Part shown: positions 26,274 to 35,254 of the stretch, in pieces | Layout: each line of letters starts with the position of its first letter | Position numbering within the stretch: position 1 is the stretch's first letter | From: Gammaproteobacteria bacterium | GTDB lineage: Bacteria > Pseudomonadota > Gammaproteobacteria > Steroidobacterales > Foliamicaceae | Assembly (NCBI GenBank): GCA_009845905.1 | Contig: VXYS01000009.1 | Coordinates: 434,001-498,000, forward strand | DNA length: 64,000 nucleotides | Direction of reading: 5' to 3' | Program-made: the position numbers and the translations under genes | Notes under the pieces: model-generated | What the model was told of the DNA's origin: nothing | What the model saw: the letters and a program-made list of their open reading frames with translations, nothing else | Database searches by the model: none

Positions 26274-28574
26274 ATGAATACGCAGGCACTGGGAATTTGG
26301 GCTTGTTTGGCCTTTGCCGGGGGTACTCTAGTAACGACCGGCGACAACGAGGCTTTGGCACAAGAAGGTGCCATGGGAATCGAAGAGATCACCGTGACGG
26401 CCCGGCGGCGCGAAGAGAGCCTCATGGAAACACCGGTGTCTATTACTGCGTTTACCGGTGATGCGCTGAAAGCGCAGAACATTGATCAGCTTGATCAGAT
26501 TGCTCAGGCAACACCTGGTCTGGTGTTCGACAGGACTACCGGCGTCAACAGCCACAGTTCGCGAATCCTCATCCGCGGCGTAGGGCAAGTCGAATGGGCG
26601 CCCACGAAGCAAACCGGCGTCGGTCTCTATGTCGACGGCGTGTATGTGGCCCAGAACGCGGGATCGTTGATCGATATGGCAGATATCGAAAGTGTTGAGG
26701 TGCTTCGGGGTCCACAGGGCACCCTGTTCGGTCGCAACACTATCGGTGGCGCGATACAAGTCAACACTATCAAGCCAAGCGATGAGTTCGACGGTGACGT
26801 GGAGCTTCTCGTAGGCCGGTTTGATCGTATGCGGGTGAAGGGTTCGGTCAACATTCCGTTCTCCGACACGTTCTACGGAAGAATTTCTGGTCTGTTCGAT
26901 GAAAGGGAAGGCTACATTGACACCCCCAACATCCCCGATGACGACGGCTTGGGCGCCAATGACGTCAACGCGGCCCGTATCGCACTGCGCTGGCTTCCCA
27001 GCGACGAGCTGACGATCGACTTTGCCGCGGACTTCACCAATCAGCAGTCCAACGGTGCGCCCCGGGTTTTGGGATCAACGGTCAACAACAGCACGTTTCC
27101 AAGACCAACCAATGCTGCCGATTGGAACTTGAACGTTGCGCCGCTCCTCGGGGGGCCGCTGTTCGAGGATAGTGCTTACCTTGGGCCGGAAACCTACACC
27201 TCGCTGGCTGGGACCTTGAGCGAAGTCGACTCAGATATTATGGGCTTCAATCTGACGATTCAGTGGGATTTCGGCAATAACATCTCATTGAAGTCCATCT
27301 CGAGTTATCGTGACGTTGATATCCAGGCGTTTGGCGACCAGGACCAAAGTCCGGGGTTTGCTTTCCAAAGCGCCGACAACAACGTCGGTGATGTGCTCAG
27401 CCAGGAGTTCCAGCTTTCCGGCACCGCGTTGGACGATCGCATCAATTGGGTTGCCGGTTTCTACTATTACACTGAGGAGAATCTGAACCAGAACATTGTT
27501 GAGTTCCCCTCGTTTCACCTGCTCTCGGGATCGAAGATTGACAACAAGAGCCAGGCGGTTTTCGGCCAGTTCACTTATGATGCTACGGATAGGCTGAGCA
27601 TTACCTTGGGTGGCCGCTACACCGACGAAGATCTCAACTCGATCGCCGACGATGAAACCTCGTTCCTCACCGCCTGGTTCTGCCCCGGCGGTCCTCCGCC
27701 GGTGTGCTTCCCTCAAGGTCCGGGATTCGTGGGCTACGTGCCCGTACCTGCGCCACCCGCTCCTGGCTCGCAGCGCATCATACCCAACGACACGGTGTTC
27801 TCCTCCGACCAGGAGAAGTTCGAGCCCTACTTGAACCTCGCCTATGATTTCACCGATAACCTGATGGGCTACGTCTCCTACTCCGAAGGCTTCAAGGGTG
27901 GCGGCTTTACCCAGCGCATTCCGCCGGGTGGGACGATTGCGGCTTTCGAGCCGGAATTTGCCTCGGTTTACGAGGTGGGCGCCAAGTGGTCTACCGACCG
28001 GATTGCTCTGTCGGGCTCATGGTTCTATAACGACTACACGGACCTGCAGGTGCTGACCGTTCGGCAGCTGGGCGGAACCACGGAAAACGCGGCCGACGCC
28101 GTGATCCAGGGTGGTGAGTTGGAGCTATTGGCGGGGGTCACAGATCGTTTCACGATCACGCTTGGCCTGTCGCTTCTGGATGGCGAGTACAAGAACGTGG
28201 ATCCGGCCGTAGCTTTTTCCGAAAGCAACTTCATCCCTTTCCTTACCGACTGGCAGGTGAATGCATCGGCGAGCTATGTGTTTCCGCTCTCGACCGGTGA
28301 TCTGGTTGGACGGCTGGATTACTTCCGCACCGCTGACTACTTCTCCGACGCGGACAATTTGCCCGAGTTTCATTTCGACGACTACGGCCTGTTGAATGTC
28401 AGCCTTACCTACATTCACGCCTCGGAAAAATGGGAACTGGCTCTTCAAGCCCGGAATGTTCTGGACGAGTACTACAAGACCAGTGGCAGCCAAACGTTTC
28501 TACGAAACGGTTGGACGCAGCATGTGGTGGGTCCGCCCGCCCAGTGGTCCTTGAGGTTTGGATACAATTTCTGA
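26274..28574 (+). CDS. TonB-dependent outer-membrane receptor
   Basis: A 766-aa receptor with a signal peptide (to about residue 28), a TonB-box-like segment (EEITVTARRREES, about 38-50) and a plug domain with SSRILIRGVGQ and VEVLRGPQGTLFGRNTIGGAIQV. A 22-strand barrel follows, ending in LRFGYNF with a terminal aromatic. It belongs to the large group annotated as uptake receptors for organic ligands in aquatic proteobacteria. As the first gene of the island, next to an aromatic-CoA ligase and under an operator copy, it probably imports the island's substrate. A strong terminator follows. Confidence 0.9.
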   Translation: MNTQALGIWACLAFAGGTLVTTGDNEALAQEGAMGIEEITVTARRREESLMETPVSITAFTGDALKAQNIDQLDQIAQATPGLVFDRTTGVNSHSSRILIRGVGQVEWAPTKQTGVGLYVDGVYVAQNAGSLIDMADIESVEVLRGPQGTLFGRNTIGGAIQVNTIKPSDEFDGDVELLVGRFDRMRVKGSVNIPFSDTFYGRISGLFDEREGYIDTPNIPDDDGLGANDVNAARIALRWLPSDELTIDFAADFTNQQSNGAPRVLGSTVNNSTFPRPTNAADWNLNVAPLLGGPLFEDSAYLGPETYTSLAGTLSEVDSDIMGFNLTIQWDFGNNISLKSISSYRDVDIQAFGDQDQSPGFAFQSADNNVGDVLSQEFQLSGTALDDRINWVAGFYYYTEENLNQNIVEFPSFHLLSGSKIDNKSQAVFGQFTYDATDRLSITLGGRYTDEDLNSIADDETSFLTAWFCPGGPPPVCFPQGPGFVGYVPVPAPPAPGSQRIIPNDTVFSSDQEKFEPYLNLAYDFTDNLMGYVSYSEGFKGGGFTQRIPPGGTIAAFEPEFASVYEVGAKWSTDRIALSGSWFYNDYTDLQVLTVRQLGGTTENAADAVIQGGELELLAGVTDRFTITLGLSLLDGEYKNVDPAVAFSESNFIPFLTDWQVNASASYVFPLSTGDLVGRLDYFRTADYFSDADNLPEFHFDDYGLLNVSLTYIHASEKWELALQARNVLDEYYKTSGSQTFLRNGWTQHVVGPPAQWSLRFGYNF

Positions 28575-28605
28575 TCTGGCGTAGAGCCAGATGCACGCAT
28601 GAATT

Positions 28606-28632
28606 GGGGCGCCTTAGGCGCCCCATTTTTTT
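28606..28632 (+). terminator. Rho-independent terminator of the TonB receptor gene
   Basis: A perfect 8-bp stem GGGGCGCC/GGCGCCCC with loop TTA, then A and seven T residues (28626-28632). It lies 32 nt after the receptor stop and before the convergent CoA ligase. Confidence 0.9.
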
Positions 28633-28688
28633 GCGTACGATCAGTTCAAACGGTTACGCGTTTTCGGCCGTCACGGCCTCAGCGCAAT

Positions 28689-30314
28689 CTACGCGTCCGC
28701 AGCCGCCATTTCTCTCAGTTTGAATCGCTGAACTTTTCCAGTCTTGGTTTTCGGTAGCGCGGTCACGAACTCGATCGCTCGCGGGTACTTGTAGGGCGCA
28801 ATGGACTGCTTGACGTAGTTCTGCAGCTCCTCGACGAGTTCGTCGCTGGCTTTCGCTTCTGCCGTTAGCACAATGTAAGCCTTGACACAATTTCCCCGGT
28901 CCGGATCGGGAGCAGCGACCGCAGCGCACTCCGCAACCGCGTTGTGGCTTAGCAGAGTCCCTTCGACTTCGGGGCCTGAAATGTTGTAGCCGGCTGAGAG
29001 AATCACATCGTCCCCGCGGGCCTGGAACCAGTAATACCCGTCCTCATCCAGATGATAGACATCGCCCGTTACGTTCCAACCATCCACGACGTACTCTTTT
29101 TGCCGCGCGTCGTTGAGGTACCGGCATCCCGTTGGGCCTTTGACGGCAAGTCGCCCGGTTGCACCCCTCGGTAGGGGGTTGTTCTGATCGTCGAGAATGC
29201 AGGCCTGATAGCCTGGCAACGGCTTTCCGGTGGCCCCTGGACGGATGTCCTCGCCGCGAGCACCGATAAACATGTGAATCATTTCCGTAGCGCCTATGCC
29301 ATCGATAATACGAATGCCGGTCGCTTCGAACCAACCATCGGAGGTCGGTTTGGGCAGCATTTCCCCCGCCGAGACGCATTGTCTCAGGCTCGACAGATCA
29401 TGCTTTCCCAGGTGTTGCAGCAAAACGCGATACATGGTGGGCGCCGTAAAGAGGCCGGTGGCTCGGTACTGCTGAATGCCCGCCAACAGGGCGTCCGGCG
29501 TCGGCTGTTCGATCAGCACCGTTGCGGCTCGAAAGTGCAGCGGAAATACCAAAGAGACACCTAGCCCGAAGGTAAACCCCAGCGGCGGGCTGCCCACATA
29601 GATGTCGTCCGCTTGGGTTTGACACAAGTGCCGGGATACGACATCAGACATTGCGAGAACGTCGCGATGAAAATGCATCGTAGCCTTCGGCTGCCCGGTG
29701 GTGCCTGAGGTGAACGCCAATAAAGCGACGTCATCTCGTGCGGTTGGAATATTGTCAAAGCTCGCTGGCTTTTTCGCTGCCTCCGCGCCCAGGTTCCCAC
29801 CGTCTCCAAACGTCATGATGTTCTGAAAGTGACCGGCAGACGCCGCGGCGTCGCTCAGTTCGTCAATCAACCTGGCGTCGCAAAGTACGTGATCGATCTG
29901 CGCAATCCCTGCAATCGTGGCCAGTTCCTTGGCCCGCAACATCGACATGGTGGTCACCGCAATACCGCCCGCCTTCATGACCGCGAACCAGCACGCCGCA
30001 AGCATTGGATTGTTGGCGGATCGCAGGAGCACCCTGTTGCCGGGCACTACGCCGAGCTCATCGACGAGCACGTGGGCGATCCGGTTACTCTCCTGGAGCA
30101 GCTGTGCGTAAGACCAGTTGCCGCTCTCGCTGTATATCGCAACCCGGTCTCCGTGCCCTTCGTCGATGGCATCATCGAGCAATACTTGCGCGCAATTCAG
30201 TTGTTCAGGATATTGCAGCTCCGGAAGATCAAAATGAAACTCCGGCCACTGGTCCACGGGCGGGAGACTGTCCCGGGCGAAGGTGTCTTTATGGGCGGTA
30301 TAGCTCATTCTCAA
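28689..30314 (-). CDS. 2-aminobenzoate/benzoate-CoA ligase-like acyl-CoA synthetase
   Basis: A 541-aa ANL-superfamily ligase that should activate an aromatic acid to its CoA thioester via an acyl-adenylate. The P-loop FTSGTTGQPK is at 201-210, and the A-domain motif is WNVTGDVYHLDEDGYYWFQARGDD. The catalytic C-terminal lysine is in KTKTGKVQRF (K527). The N-terminal PPVDQWPEFHFDLPELQYPEQLNCA resembles 2-aminobenzoate-CoA ligases. With the aminobenzoyl-CoA monooxygenase/reductase at the other end of the island it suggests an anthranilate or salicylate CoA route. Exact substrate is inferred. Confidence 0.85.
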   Translation of the reverse strand: MRMSYTAHKDTFARDSLPPVDQWPEFHFDLPELQYPEQLNCAQVLLDDAIDEGHGDRVAIYSESGNWSYAQLLQESNRIAHVLVDELGVVPGNRVLLRSANNPMLAACWFAVMKAGGIAVTTMSMLRAKELATIAGIAQIDHVLCDARLIDELSDAAASAGHFQNIMTFGDGGNLGAEAAKKPASFDNIPTARDDVALLAFTSGTTGQPKATMHFHRDVLAMSDVVSRHLCQTQADDIYVGSPPLGFTFGLGVSLVFPLHFRAATVLIEQPTPDALLAGIQQYRATGLFTAPTMYRVLLQHLGKHDLSSLRQCVSAGEMLPKPTSDGWFEATGIRIIDGIGATEMIHMFIGARGEDIRPGATGKPLPGYQACILDDQNNPLPRGATGRLAVKGPTGCRYLNDARQKEYVVDGWNVTGDVYHLDEDGYYWFQARGDDVILSAGYNISGPEVEGTLLSHNAVAECAAVAAPDPDRGNCVKAYIVLTAEAKASDELVEELQNYVKQSIAPYKYPRAIEFVTALPKTKTGKVQRFKLREMAAADA

Positions 30315-30641
30315 CTACTCCCCGGTCTTGAATCTCACATCTCGCGCCGAGATTCGGGTATCACTTATATTAGTGCCGGACCAGTTTAGTTCTTGTCCAT
30401 AAAATTGCAATTTGAGGACGGGGGGCGAGAGAACACGACTGTACAATATCTCGTAACAAGCGTACGGACGGGCAAATTATTGTTTCGGCGGGCCCGGATA
30501 TCGACTGAGCAGCCGTTACCGCCTCCCCATGCTCCCCATTTCGACTCCGCAGATGTCTTTTCAATCGCACGGACATGGGCACCCCCGGTTCCCCCACCGG
30601 TTGGCGACAACGCAGCCAAGAAGCGACCATTCAGCTAAACG
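30315..30641. other. Divergent intergenic region, no gene seen
   Basis: This 327-bp gap separates the divergent CoA ligase and RraA-type genes. It contains a short CACTTATATTAGTG near-palindrome at about 30362-30375, which differs in spacing from the island operator. Small open frames here have no recognisable content. It presumably holds both promoters. Confidence 0.4.
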
Positions 30642-31301
30642 ATGACTGACGAAAACGTAAATCGAGCCCTAAAACTCGACGTGGCATCCTTGAGTGATGC
30701 AATGGACAAGTTGCGCATCCTTGGCCAGTGCCTGGGAATCAAACCGCGAGATCACAGTTTCGTCATGGCCGGTCGTGCATTCACGCTGAACTATGACCCG
30801 ATCGACGAATCTGACCCGGGCACGGTTGGCGACTTTATCGACGACATACCGCCGGGCGCCGTTTGTGTGATCGACAATGACGGCCGAGAGGATATGACCG
30901 TATGGGGCGACATCATGACCATGGTTGCCCACACCAAGGGAATCGCCGGGACGGTGATTGATGGGCCCTGCCGCGACGTGCATCTTTGTCTCGATCTCGG
31001 ATACCCGATTTACTCCCGCAGTTTCTCGATGCGAACAGGCAAGGACAGAGTACAAATCCGTGATACCAACGTCCCCATTCGTATCGGCGGCGCTGTTGTC
31101 AAGCCCGGTGATATCGTCGTCGGCGGCGCCGACGGTGTGGTCGCATTACCGCAGGATCGTGAAGACGAGATTCTCTCGCTGGCGGAGGAAATCGAGCGCG
31201 TTGAAGAGCGCATCCGAGAGGCGGTACGTAGCGGCAAAACGCTTCGAGAAGCACGTAAAGAGCACGCCTATCATTCTTTGCAAACACCGACTGACGAATA
31301 G
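30642..31301 (+). CDS. RraA-family aldolase-like protein 1
   Basis: A 219-aa member of the RraA / 4-hydroxy-4-methyl-2-oxoglutarate (HMG/CHA) aldolase family. The metal and substrate loop is GIAGTVIDGPCRDVHLC with the conserved Arg-Asp pair, preceded by a GAVCVIDNDGREDMTVWGDIM segment and followed by GAVVKPGDIVVGGADGVVALP. In protocatechuate and gallate meta-cleavage the LigK/GalC aldolase of this fold splits 4-carboxy-4-hydroxy-2-oxoadipate into pyruvate and oxaloacetate. An RNase E inhibitor role is unlikely in a catabolic island. Confidence 0.8.
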   Translation: MTDENVNRALKLDVASLSDAMDKLRILGQCLGIKPRDHSFVMAGRAFTLNYDPIDESDPGTVGDFIDDIPPGAVCVIDNDGREDMTVWGDIMTMVAHTKGIAGTVIDGPCRDVHLCLDLGYPIYSRSFSMRTGKDRVQIRDTNVPIRIGGAVVKPGDIVVGGADGVVALPQDREDEILSLAEEIERVEERIREAVRSGKTLREARKEHAYHSLQTPTDE

Positions 31302-31407
31302 CTAAGCGATCCGTTCGTTCCAGATCCACTCTGCCGAAAGCGTCGATCAGATATCAGACTCCGAATCGACATAGCGCATCCCGCGTTGCGCGAGCCCTTA
31401 GAATGTC

Positions 31408-32064
31408 CTACTGCGTGCCGAGCATCTTCTCGTAATCAAGACCCATAACTTCTGTAATCGGCAGTCCCTTCTTCAGCTCTGCAACCATCAGTTTTTCCTT
31501 CCTGGCAATCTTTTCTGCCGTACCAATAACCTCTTCTGCCCTTGCCGCCGGTATGAACGCGACGCCGCTCGAGTCGGCAATCACATAGTCGCCCGGGTCC
31601 ACATCGACCCCAACGATATCTATCTTCGTATTGAAAGAGGTTTCGTAGACGCGCCCTCGCGCGGTAACGGCAATCGCCTTGCGCCCGTAGATCGGAAAGT
31701 CGAGCTCAATGGCCTCATCGATATCCCGTGCAGCCCCGTCAATGACTACACCATCGATAGCCTTCAACTTGGCACCCGTCGACAGCACACCGCCCCAACC
31801 CGCACAATCGTCGCGGGACTGATGGGCTACGACGATGACGTCGCCGGGGCCGGCAGACTCTACGGCGTTGGTTCCGAGGTGGCGCTTCGATCCACCATCC
31901 GGGGGCTTGGAATCGAGCCTGACGGTCACTGCCCGGCCTGCCACGAGCCGACGCGCTGAAAGCGGCAGCAGCCCTTCAACAGCAGGTTTCAGGCCCAGCG
32001 CGTCAAGCGCGTCGGATACCGCACAACAGTCTAGCGATCTTAGTCTTTCGGTCAGGCTTTCCAC
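31408..32064 (-). CDS. RraA-family aldolase-like protein 2
   Basis: A 218-aa second member of the RraA fold, convergent with the first. Motifs are VIVVAHQSRDDCAGWGGVLSTGAKLKAIDGVVIDGAARDIDEA (catalytic Arg-Asp retained) and VDPGDYVIADSSGVAFIP. It differs strongly from its neighbour at 30642-31301, so it is not a recent duplication; the two may handle different oxo-acids. A lyase/aldolase function late in ring degradation is the simplest reading. Confidence 0.8.
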   Translation of the reverse strand: MESLTERLRSLDCCAVSDALDALGLKPAVEGLLPLSARRLVAGRAVTVRLDSKPPDGGSKRHLGTNAVESAGPGDVIVVAHQSRDDCAGWGGVLSTGAKLKAIDGVVIDGAARDIDEAIELDFPIYGRKAIAVTARGRVYETSFNTKIDIVGVDVDPGDYVIADSSGVAFIPAARAEEVIGTAEKIARKEKLMVAELKKGLPITEVMGLDYEKMLGTQ

Positions 32065-32114
32065 ATGAGCCTCAGCATTCGCAAGTACTGTAACGACTGG
32101 ATTGTATCTACTGG

Positions 32115-32615
32115 TTAGCCGGTGCCGACGTAAGGAATGAGGCGGCCCAATAGGAGAACACCTGCCCAGGTTCCGATCGAGGCATACGCCACGGCTTTGG
32201 CTAGTGCCGGCGGGTCATCGTATATGTCCCACGTATGCATCACTGGGTAGATCTTCCACTTGTAGATGAGTGCATTGATGCCGGCGAGGACAACGAGCAA
32301 CATCTTGATCTGAAACCCGATATTTATCGAGTAGCGCGTCGGGTCGCCGCAGAAAAAGAGGACGCCCGTCACAAGGTTGAGACCGAACCCGATTAGCACG
32401 AGTGGCAGCAGTTTGTGAACTGCACCCGGATTCAATGAGCGAAAGTGGCCGGCCATTCGCAGGTCAATAACGAGCAGCGACCCCAGCAAGAACGAAAGCC
32501 CGATGAAGTGGATAATCTCCATCAGCGGCCATAGCCATACAGTGCTTTCAATCCACAGGTTGAGGGGCGTCCCAACTATTGATTCGGCCATTGATTCCAG
32601 GAATGACACCTCCAC
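32115..32615 (-). CDS. DUF6644-like four-helix membrane protein A
   Basis: A 166-aa integral membrane protein with about four TM helices (WLWPLMEIIHFIGLSFLLGSLLVIDLRM; LLPLVLIGFGLNLVTGVLFF; IKMLLVVLAGINALIY; ASIGTWAGVLLLGRLIPYVGTG). The pattern IHFIGLSFLLGSLLVIDLRM is shared with the next gene, so the two are tandem paralogues. The conserved His in TM1 could bind heme. The start is GTG 32615, or ATG 32591. Function unknown; it sits with a ferredoxin, a cytochrome c and HupE-type genes on one strand, suggesting a membrane redox or metal role. Confidence 0.65.
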   Translation of the reverse strand: MEVSFLESMAESIVGTPLNLWIESTVWLWPLMEIIHFIGLSFLLGSLLVIDLRMAGHFRSLNPGAVHKLLPLVLIGFGLNLVTGVLFFCGDPTRYSINIGFQIKMLLVVLAGINALIYKWKIYPVMHTWDIYDDPPALAKAVAYASIGTWAGVLLLGRLIPYVGTG

Positions 32616-32617
32616 GA

Positions 32618-33109
32618 CTAAAACCCTGCGGCTGAACCTGAACCTAGGTAGGCAATGAGACGACCGTTAATGATCGCCAGCGCCCACAGCGACAGCGATA
32701 CCGCGGCAATTCTCTTGGTCGATTGTGAGATCGCGGCATCGCTCCCTGCATCCGCAAGCTCGTCGCGAAGCCGGCGCTGAACTACAGTAGCCACGAAAAG
32801 ACCAGCGGCGATGCAACTGATCTTGAGCAGAAACGGAATGCTCGTCACGAACATGGTGGCCTGAGAGATAAAGAGAAATACTCCAGATACGGCATTTACC
32901 GCGAACCCAATCCAGGCGAATTTGCTGAGTGGAAGAAAAGACCCCGGCGTCAATCCCGAAAAATACCCCAGAAGGCGCAGATCACGCGTTGCGAAAATTC
33001 CGACCAAAATCGCCAATCCGATCACGTGCAGGCTTAGCCACATCGGGTAGGCCCACAACGACTCGCCAACCCAGACCGCCACCGGGGTGTTCTCGAGCCA
33101 TTCGAACAT
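32618..33109 (-). CDS. DUF6644-like four-helix membrane protein B
   Basis: A 163-aa paralogue of the downstream gene, ending 3 nt before it. The start at 33109 (MFEWLENTPVAVWVGESLWAYPMWLSLHVIGLAILVG) avoids overlap with the preceding gene; the longer open frame would add 45 implausible residues. It has four TM helices ending in ALAIINGRLIAYLGSG, parallel to GRLIPYVGTG of its partner. The LHVIGLAILVGIFATRDLRLLG histidine corresponds to that of protein A. A heterodimer is plausible. No function is known to me. Confidence 0.65.
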   Translation of the reverse strand: MFEWLENTPVAVWVGESLWAYPMWLSLHVIGLAILVGIFATRDLRLLGYFSGLTPGSFLPLSKFAWIGFAVNAVSGVFLFISQATMFVTSIPFLLKISCIAAGLFVATVVQRRLRDELADAGSDAAISQSTKRIAAVSLSLWALAIINGRLIAYLGSGSAAGF

Positions 33110-33141
33110 CCTATGCGCCCAGTCCTTGTCCTTAATTTCGG

Positions 33142-33735
33142 CTAGTACGAGTCTTCCACCTCGATCCTGATGATCTCCTTGAAGAAGCCGGCAACTCGGA
33201 GCGTAATCGTCGTCGGACCGTCTTCCAGGTTCAGCCAATACCAACCGTGCTCGCCCGAGAAGGCGGCAACAATCATTCCCGATTGGTCACGCCCTTCCCT
33301 CTCTTCGTAGCGCACGAAAAAGTCATCGCCGAAGTCCTCGTCGTGACCATGGAAGTCGGTGTACACCTGGCCGCCATTCGTAGTCCAGTCGAATACGATC
33401 GAAGCACCCTGCTCCAGGATCGCCTTGTATTCCACCTCGCCATCAACCGGAAGCTCGATGGTGACGGTCTCCGTTTTCCAAGCCTCGTCTTGGCCGACAA
33501 AGTTTTCACTTGTGGCAGAAGGTTGCGCTCTTCCGAATTCGTCCATCTCTACTTCGAGGTCGCCGGGGGCGATGAAGCGAAACCTGGGTGCACCACCCGT
33601 CGATCCCAGGCTCACGCTCTCCGTATTGCCTGCTGCGGGCGATTCGGCGGTATTTTTATCTACGAAGCTTGTTCCGATTAGCGTCCCTGCACCAAGAGCG
33701 GCGAGAGTAATCAGGACGATGGTCGCTTTTTTCAC
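33142..33735 (-). CDS. Transmembrane-anchored periplasmic protein
   Basis: A 197-aa protein starting with GTG 33735 after a GAGGAG ribosome site 7 nt upstream. A single N-terminal anchor helix (residues 4-22) is followed by a low-complexity linker and a soluble domain (about 85-197) containing YKAILEQGASIVFDWTTNGGQVYTDFHGHDEDF and GMIVAAFSGEHGWYWLNLEDGPTTITLRVAGFF. His/Asp-rich HGHDED suggests metal contact but is unproven. Proteins like this often precede HupE/UreJ genes. The function is unknown; the linkage suggests a metal or redox membrane system. Confidence 0.65.
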   Translation of the reverse strand: MKKATIVLITLAALGAGTLIGTSFVDKNTAESPAAGNTESVSLGSTGGAPRFRFIAPGDLEVEMDEFGRAQPSATSENFVGQDEAWKTETVTIELPVDGEVEYKAILEQGASIVFDWTTNGGQVYTDFHGHDEDFGDDFFVRYEEREGRDQSGMIVAAFSGEHGWYWLNLEDGPTTITLRVAGFFKEIIRIEVEDSY

Positions 33736-33756
33736 TTAGTTTCTCCTCAATCCGAA

Positions 33757-34518
33757 TCAACCGCTCAAGTATTGAGCGAGTTGGTAGGTCATTAGCGCAA
33801 ATCCGGCCACTACTAAGCCTCCATTCACGATGACCCTTGCGTATCTATTGTTGTGATCCCAGGCAAACAAACGCAGCAATAGGACGATCACGAGCAGAGC
33901 GGCGAACTGCCCCAGTTCCACACCCACATTAAAGGCAACGAGGTTACCGACCAGTCCGTCCGGACGTAGACCAAGGTCCTGTAGTTTTGTAGCCAACCCC
34001 AAGCCGTGGAACAAACCGAAAACAAATACAGCTACGTGCTCGTCAGGCGCTTCTCCAAACAGATTCTTGAAGCCCCCAAGATTGTCAAACCCCTTGTACG
34101 CAACCGACAATCCAATAATCGCGTCAACAAGATACGGATTGACATGCAGCCCGAGCAGCACACCACCGATTAAAGTGATGCTGTGTCCTAGCGCGAACAG
34201 GGTGACGAAGATCGCGATTTCACGGATGCGGCGTAGGTAGAAGACGACGCCAACGAGAAACAACAAGTGGTCATATCCGGTGACCATGTGCTTGGCGCCA
34301 AGCCAGAGATACAGCGTGGGCTGCAGGCCCAGCCTGCCGACAATTAGTGCCCTGTCCACGTCGGAAACGTCGTGCGCGATCGCCCGACCCGCGAATAGCG
34401 CCAGCGCTACCGCTACGAACACGAGCAACGGCAAGACCAGCTGAACGATCGATCGGGAAGATTCGTAAGAGATCTTCCTGCTACATGGTTGCGCCTCGAT
34501 CACCGACACTTGTTGCAA
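33757..34518 (-). CDS. HupE/UreJ-family membrane protein
   Basis: About 250 aa with six to seven TM helices. The family signature is LGAKHMVTGYDHLLFLVGVVFYLRRIREI, then FALGHSITLIGGV and FGLFHGLGLATKLQ, with His/Asp residues typical of nickel/cobalt-type transporters. The start is uncertain: TTG 34518 is too close to its GGAGG site, and GTG 34509 has better spacing. No hydrogenase or urease gene is nearby, so nickel transport for those enzymes is not supported. It is co-directional with the anchored protein 21 nt downstream. Confidence 0.75.
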   Translation of the reverse strand: MQQVSVIEAQPCSRKISYESSRSIVQLVLPLLVFVAVALALFAGRAIAHDVSDVDRALIVGRLGLQPTLYLWLGAKHMVTGYDHLLFLVGVVFYLRRIREIAIFVTLFALGHSITLIGGVLLGLHVNPYLVDAIIGLSVAYKGFDNLGGFKNLFGEAPDEHVAVFVFGLFHGLGLATKLQDLGLRPDGLVGNLVAFNVGVELGQFAALLVIVLLLRLFAWDHNNRYARVIVNGGLVVAGFALMTYQLAQYLSG

Positions 34519-34538
34519 TGCCTCCAGGAGCTAGGCGT

Positions 34539-34856
34539 TCATTCCTCTGGAGCGACTATCAAGGTTAGGCCATCGAACTCGTCCGTATAAGGGATCTGAC
34601 AGGTAAGGCGCGATCGCTCACTATCGAAGTTGTCGAGCCCTTCCAACAGCCAGGCTTCATCTTCTCCCCGAGCGGCAAGTTTACCGAGCCACTCAGGTTC
34701 AATGAAGCAATGGCAGGTGGCGCACAAGGCTAATCCGCCACAAACCCCTTCTACGCTGTTATCCAGATCACGAAGGATTTCCATGACGGATACGCCTTCC
34801 TGGCCATCCACCTCTACAGAGTTTCCTTCTCTATCAGTGACGAAGATCTTTCCCAT
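34539..34856 (-). CDS. 2Fe-2S ferredoxin (adrenodoxin/putidaredoxin type)
   Basis: A 105-aa electron carrier. The cluster ligands are in C39-GGLALC-ATC-HC, with a fourth Cys in RLTCQIPYTDEFDGL, the usual C-x5-C-x2-C...C arrangement of adrenodoxin-type proteins. Such ferredoxins feed P450s or Rieske-type oxygenases. The only oxygenase of that kind in the window is the Rieske alpha subunit at 52521-53771. Its start lies 43 nt inside the end of the upstream cytochrome c gene. No dedicated ferredoxin reductase is seen. Confidence 0.9.
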   Translation of the reverse strand: MGKIFVTDREGNSVEVDGQEGVSVMEILRDLDNSVEGVCGGLALCATCHCFIEPEWLGKLAARGEDEAWLLEGLDNFDSERSRLTCQIPYTDEFDGLTLIVAPEE

Positions 34857-35251
34857 GTCAGTTCAGCTCTTTTTTTGGCGTGCTCTTTGGCTCGAAGGGG
34901 CTCCAGGCTCAAAATCCACTCCGTCATTGCTCGTGCCTCGTCTTCCGTAACGTGGTCGTTCGGTACCATAGGCGCCATCCCCCAGTTTCCGCCGCCGCCG
35001 GAAATGATCTTTTCAATGAGCACCTCGAGCATGACTTCCTTGCGTGCAGAATGAAGGGCGGCAATTGCCGTGTACGGTGGCCCCAGCAGCACCACATCCA
35101 TAGAGTGACACGCGTGGCAACCTTTCTCCCGCAACAACGGTAGCTCTTCGGTCCCCTCAGAGTGACCAGGGCCTGCAACGAGGATCAAACTTACGCAGGA
35201 AGCAGCAACAACGCGAAGTCTCTTTCCGAGTGGGGGTCTTTGTTCTCTCAT
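34814..35251 (-). CDS. Class I c-type cytochrome, periplasmic
   Basis: A 145-aa mono-heme cytochrome. The signal peptide (about 14-33) is followed by heme motif CHACH (about 46-50) and the axial-Met region GGGGNWGMAPMVPNDHVTEDEARAMTEWILSL, as in c551/c5-type carriers. The start at ATG 35251 has a GGAGGA site 7 nt upstream, located in the 3' end of the preceding gene; GTG 35254 is also possible. A 25-residue charged tail follows the cytochrome fold. It probably shuttles electrons with the heme-containing protein encoded just upstream. Confidence 0.88.
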   Translation of the reverse strand: MREQRPPLGKRLRVVAASCVSLILVAGPGHSEGTEELPLLREKGCHACHSMDVVLLGPPYTAIAALHSARKEVMLEVLIEKIISGGGGNWGMAPMVPNDHVTEDEARAMTEWILSLEPLRAKEHAKKRAELTWERSSSLIEKETL

Positions 35252-35254
35252 CAC

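Noticed and set aside
30362..30375. CACTTATATTAGTG as an eighth island operator
   Set aside because: It has different half-sites and lacks the AAGYATAAA core, so it was not counted.
30642..31301. RraA as regulator of RNase E
   Set aside because: The catalytic Arg-Asp pair and the ring-cleavage context favour an aldolase-type role.
33757..34518. HupE as evidence for a hydrogenase or urease locus
   Set aside because: No hydrogenase or urease structural or maturation genes are in the window.
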